DNA of 64,000 bases from AWTP1-13 sp050248715 (lineage in GTDB: Bacteria; Pseudomonadota; Alphaproteobacteria; Rhizobiales; Hyphomicrobiaceae): positions 86,620 to 150,619 of the forward strand of contig JBFWRV010000005.1 in the NCBI GenBank assembly GCA_050248715.1, read 5' to 3'. The notes below the pieces were generated by a model. The model did no database searches and had not been told where the DNA came from. It saw only the letters and a list, made by a program, of their open reading frames with translations. The translations under genes were made by a program, and so were the position numbers. This document shows, piece after piece, positions 61,908 through 64,000 of the stretch; within the stretch, counting starts at the first letter, position 1; every line of letters starts with the position of its first letter.

Positions 61908-61955
61908 CCTTCTTTCTTCGGGCCCGGCGTCCGCGGTTTCGGGCGAGAAAGAAGG
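61908..61955 (-). promoter_or_regulatory. Leader hairpin predicted to sequester the ankyrin gene ribosome-binding site
   Basis: On the minus strand CCTTCTTTCT (61955-61946) can pair perfectly over 10 bp with AGAAAGAAGG (61917-61908); the AAGG is the Shine-Dalgarno element of the gene at 61901. Inner GCCCG/CGGGC pairing would extend the stem. The layout is that of a translational switch or RNA thermometer-like element. Folding is inferred by eye. Confidence 0.45.
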
Positions 61956-62265
61956 GTATGCCAGTAGAACTCAGCAGGCGGGTTCGACCCTTCACGCGGA
62001 CCGTGGGTCGCCTGCACGACCGCGCTCAGCTAACCGCGCCCGAAGCGCGCTGTCAAATACCGCGCCAATTGCGCCACGGATGGCAGACGAGGACGCGGGC
62101 AAATTTGCTTTTCCTGCCGCGCATCGCCGACAGCTGCTGCCCGGCCCGGTCCGGTAACGAAGAATGGAATTGGGAGCGGCGCGTAAAAGCCCACGCCTTT
62201 CACATTGTCTTGCAGCTCTTCACGATATCGGCAATTGTGATCGAGCTGACCAAGGAGGTTCGGGA
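61956..62265. other. Intergenic region before TRAP operon
   Basis: About 310 bases upstream of the TRAP binding-protein gene with no gene I can support. It must hold the TRAP operon promoter. The last 10 bases contain its AAGGAGG ribosome-binding site. No tRNA fold was found. Confidence 0.5.
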
Positions 62266-63315
62266 ATGTTGCGGAAAATAGTGCTCGCTTCGCTGGGATG
62301 CATGCTACTGGCGGGAGGATCGGCGCAGGCGCAGATCGATGAAAAGAAGTTCAACGTGATCGGAACGTGGAACTTCATCAACAACTGGAAGAAGAGTGAA
62401 TATCCATTCTGGTCGGAACAGATCGCCAAGGACTCTGGCGGCAAAGTAACGGCCAATATCAAGTCCATCACCGAGGTGAATCTCAAGGGCACCGAGTTGC
62501 TGCGTCTGCTGAAGACCGGCGTCTACGACATTGCCGCGGCTCTGCCGATTTACGTCGACGACGGCGGTGCCATCATCGAAGCTTCCGACATTTCCGGCCT
62601 TGCGAGCAGCCCCGCCAGTCAACGCAAGATTCTCGAGCTATGGATGCCCGAGATGCAGAAGGTCATGAAGGAACGCTACAATTCGGAGATCATGGCGACC
62701 TTCGGCTTCCCGCAGCAGGTGTTCTTCTGCCGCGACGACATCAATGGCGTCGCCGATCTCAAGGGCAAGAAGATCCGCGTGCAGGGTGTGTCACAGTCCG
62801 ACCTCGCCAAGGCATTCGGCGCCTCCGCCGTCACGATTCCGTTCGGCGAGGTCGTGCCGGCGCTGGAGAAGGGTGTCGTCGACTGCGGCATCACCGGCAC
62901 CATGCCGGGCTATCAGGCGAAGTGGACGGAGGTGGTCAAGACGCTGCTGACGCTGCCTGTCGGCTTCACGGCGGGCATCTGGGTCATGAACCTCAACAGC
63001 TTTAACAAGCTGTCCAAGCGCACGCAGGAGTTCATGCGGGCCGAGTTCAAGAAGCTCGAGGACCAGTCCTGGGCGATCGTGGAGAGCGAGAGCAAGGAAG
63101 GCATTGCCTGCAATACGGGCAACGGCCCCTGCTCGGTCGGTACGCCCGCGAAACTCAAGCTCGTCACGCCTTCGGAAGCCGACGTCGCCCTGCGCAACAA
63201 GGCGCTCAACGAAGTCGTGCTGGCCGAGTGGGCCAAGCGGTGCGGGCCCGAGTGCGCGGCCAAGTGGACAGATGTCGTCGGCAAGCACGTCGGGCTTGTC
63301 GCCAAGGCAAAGTAA
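62266..63315 (+). CDS. TRAP transporter substrate-binding protein (DctP family)
   Basis: A 349-residue periplasmic binding protein. A Sec signal peptide (MLRKIVLASLGCMLLAGGSA to QA) precedes the mature domain. DctP motifs: KDLKGKKIRVQG-like VADLKGKKIRVQG, EVVPALEKGVVDCGITG. Two cysteine pairs near the C-terminus (ACNTGNGPC and RCGPEC) probably form disulfides. ATG at 62266 has an AAGGAGG site. It binds an organic acid, not identified; small and large permease genes follow. Confidence 0.9.
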   Translation: MLRKIVLASLGCMLLAGGSAQAQIDEKKFNVIGTWNFINNWKKSEYPFWSEQIAKDSGGKVTANIKSITEVNLKGTELLRLLKTGVYDIAAALPIYVDDGGAIIEASDISGLASSPASQRKILELWMPEMQKVMKERYNSEIMATFGFPQQVFFCRDDINGVADLKGKKIRVQGVSQSDLAKAFGASAVTIPFGEVVPALEKGVVDCGITGTMPGYQAKWTEVVKTLLTLPVGFTAGIWVMNLNSFNKLSKRTQEFMRAEFKKLEDQSWAIVESESKEGIACNTGNGPCSVGTPAKLKLVTPSEADVALRNKALNEVVLAEWAKRCGPECAAKWTDVVGKHVGLVAKAK

Positions 63316-63386
63316 GGCGAACGAACGCCGCGGACACAAGGGAGGGTGCTCCGGCGGCAGATTGCTGCCGGGGCTTGGTCGCTACA

Positions 63387-63986
63387 ATGGACAAGCTCTG
63401 GGCCGGCATTTCCAGGGTTGCCCAGGTTTTTGCCTGGATCGGCGGTGCCATGATTATGGTCGCCGCCCTCATTGTCTCCACCGAGGTCATCTGCCGCAAG
63501 CTGCTGGCCTTCCCGTTTTCGGGCTCGGACGAGATCGGCGCCTATCTGTTCGCGGTGGGCACCAGCTGGTCGATGGCCTACGTGCTGGTGACGCGAGGCC
63601 ATGTGCGCATCGACGCGCTCTATGGAGCCTTCTCCGCCAGGGTGCGCGCGATTCTGGACCTGGTGGCCCTTGTCGCCCTCGCAATCCTCGTCGTCGCTCT
63701 GGCCGACCGCGCCTGGGAGCTGACCTCCGACAACCTCGCAGGCTGGAACCGGTCCAATACGCCGCTGCGCATTCCCCTGGCCTTCCCGCAGCTGCCTTGG
63801 TTCTTCGGCTTTGCGTTCTTCCTCCTGGCCATGGTCATCGCCATGGTGCGAGCTCTGGTCGCACTGGTGAGCGGAGACTACCCGAAGGTGGCGGCGACGA
63901 TCGGCGTCCCGTCGCAAGACGAGGAAATCAAGGGCGAGCTCGAGGGCCTCGGCATCAAGGCCGAGCAGGCCCCGGAAAGGGCTTGA
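63387..63986 (+). CDS. TRAP transporter small permease (DctQ family)
   Basis: A 199-residue inner-membrane protein with four membrane helices, e.g. VFAWIGGAMIMVAALIVSTE and AILDLVALVALAILVVALAD, and the family motif EVICRKLLAFPFSGSDEIGA. ATG at 63387 is chosen; an upstream extension overlaps the binding-protein gene in another frame. It bridges the binding protein and the large permease. The next gene starts 2 bases after the stop. Confidence 0.9.
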   Translation: MDKLWAGISRVAQVFAWIGGAMIMVAALIVSTEVICRKLLAFPFSGSDEIGAYLFAVGTSWSMAYVLVTRGHVRIDALYGAFSARVRAILDLVALVALAILVVALADRAWELTSDNLAGWNRSNTPLRIPLAFPQLPWFFGFAFFLLAMVIAMVRALVALVSGDYPKVAATIGVPSQDEEIKGELEGLGIKAEQAPERA

Positions 63987-63988
63987 TT

Positions 63989-64000
63989 ATGCTCGCGACC
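63989..64000 (+). CDS. TRAP transporter large permease (DctM family), start only
   Basis: Four codons (MLAT) are visible after an ATG at 63989, in the expected place directly after the DctQ stop. Identity is inferred from operon order binding protein - small permease - large permease. Confidence 0.55.

Noticed and set aside
1..64000. CRISPR arrays, transposons, prophage, integrases
   Set aside because: No regularly spaced repeats, transposase or integrase motifs, or phage structural genes seen on either strand.

Overview
The window is a gene-dense, high-GC stretch of chromosome from an alphaproteobacterium, most likely a member of the Hyphomicrobiales (Rhizobiales) or a close relative. The basis is gene content: the metX-metW pair, a PhaR/PhaA/PhaB polyhydroxybutyrate set, a fused LivM-LivG permease-ATPase, DUF2852 and DUF882 envelope proteins, a plant/alphaproteobacterial-type GshA, an alphaproteobacterial L32, many ABC and TRAP importers and many small FadR/ArsR/MarR/TetR regulators. 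I see no rRNA, tRNA, CRISPR array, transposase, integrase or phage gene. The genus cannot be fixed from the sequence alone.

Left part (1-16.2 kb), uptake and peripheral catabolism. It opens inside a branched-chain amino acid (Liv) importer on the plus strand: livH partial, livMG fused, livF. Next, on the minus strand, comes a polar amino acid ABC importer co-transcribed behind a class IV aminotransferase and followed by a FadR-type regulator; a promoter with a near-ideal FadR-type operator lies before the aminotransferase. After a gene-poor stretch and a 44-residue basic protein gene there is a complete five-gene oligopeptide/dipeptide-type ABC operon (binding protein, B, C, D, F). A dienelactone-hydrolase/DUF6295 pair with a clear intrinsic terminator follows.

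Middle part (16.4-33.5 kb). Three minus-strand MFS transporter genes, two of them tandem paralogues, face a plus-strand arsR-like repressor and a flavoprotein with a six-cysteine tail, with a palindromic operator between them. This looks like a metal(loid)- or thiol-responsive export/oxidation cluster. Beta-oxidation genes (thiolase, LCAD-like acyl-CoA dehydrogenase), ubiE-like methyltransferase and kup follow. Then ilvE, a divergent marR, an OmpR-type response regulator with its histidine kinase, and a HerA-like ATPase.

Right part (33.6-64 kb), mostly housekeeping: CsaA-like tRNA-binding protein with a TetR regulator, an unusual papain-like-peptidase/alpha-beta-hydrolase fusion, metXW, an L,D-transpeptidase next to a DUF882 protein, DUF2852, amidase, MaoC hydratase, a NYN-domain nuclease-like protein, cupin, phaB-phaA with divergent phaR, rpmF, argC, rsmE, gshA, an SH3 protein, a serine hydrolase, another MFS carrier, an ankyrin protein whose ribosome-binding site lies inside a predicted leader hairpin, and the start of a TRAP dicarboxylate-type transporter operon that runs off the right edge.

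The best candidates for something not routinely described are the three-MFS/ArsR/Cys-tailed flavoprotein cluster (16.4-22.1 kb) and the C1-peptidase/hydrolase fusion (35.8-37.9 kb). Function in both cases is inferred from motifs and context only.
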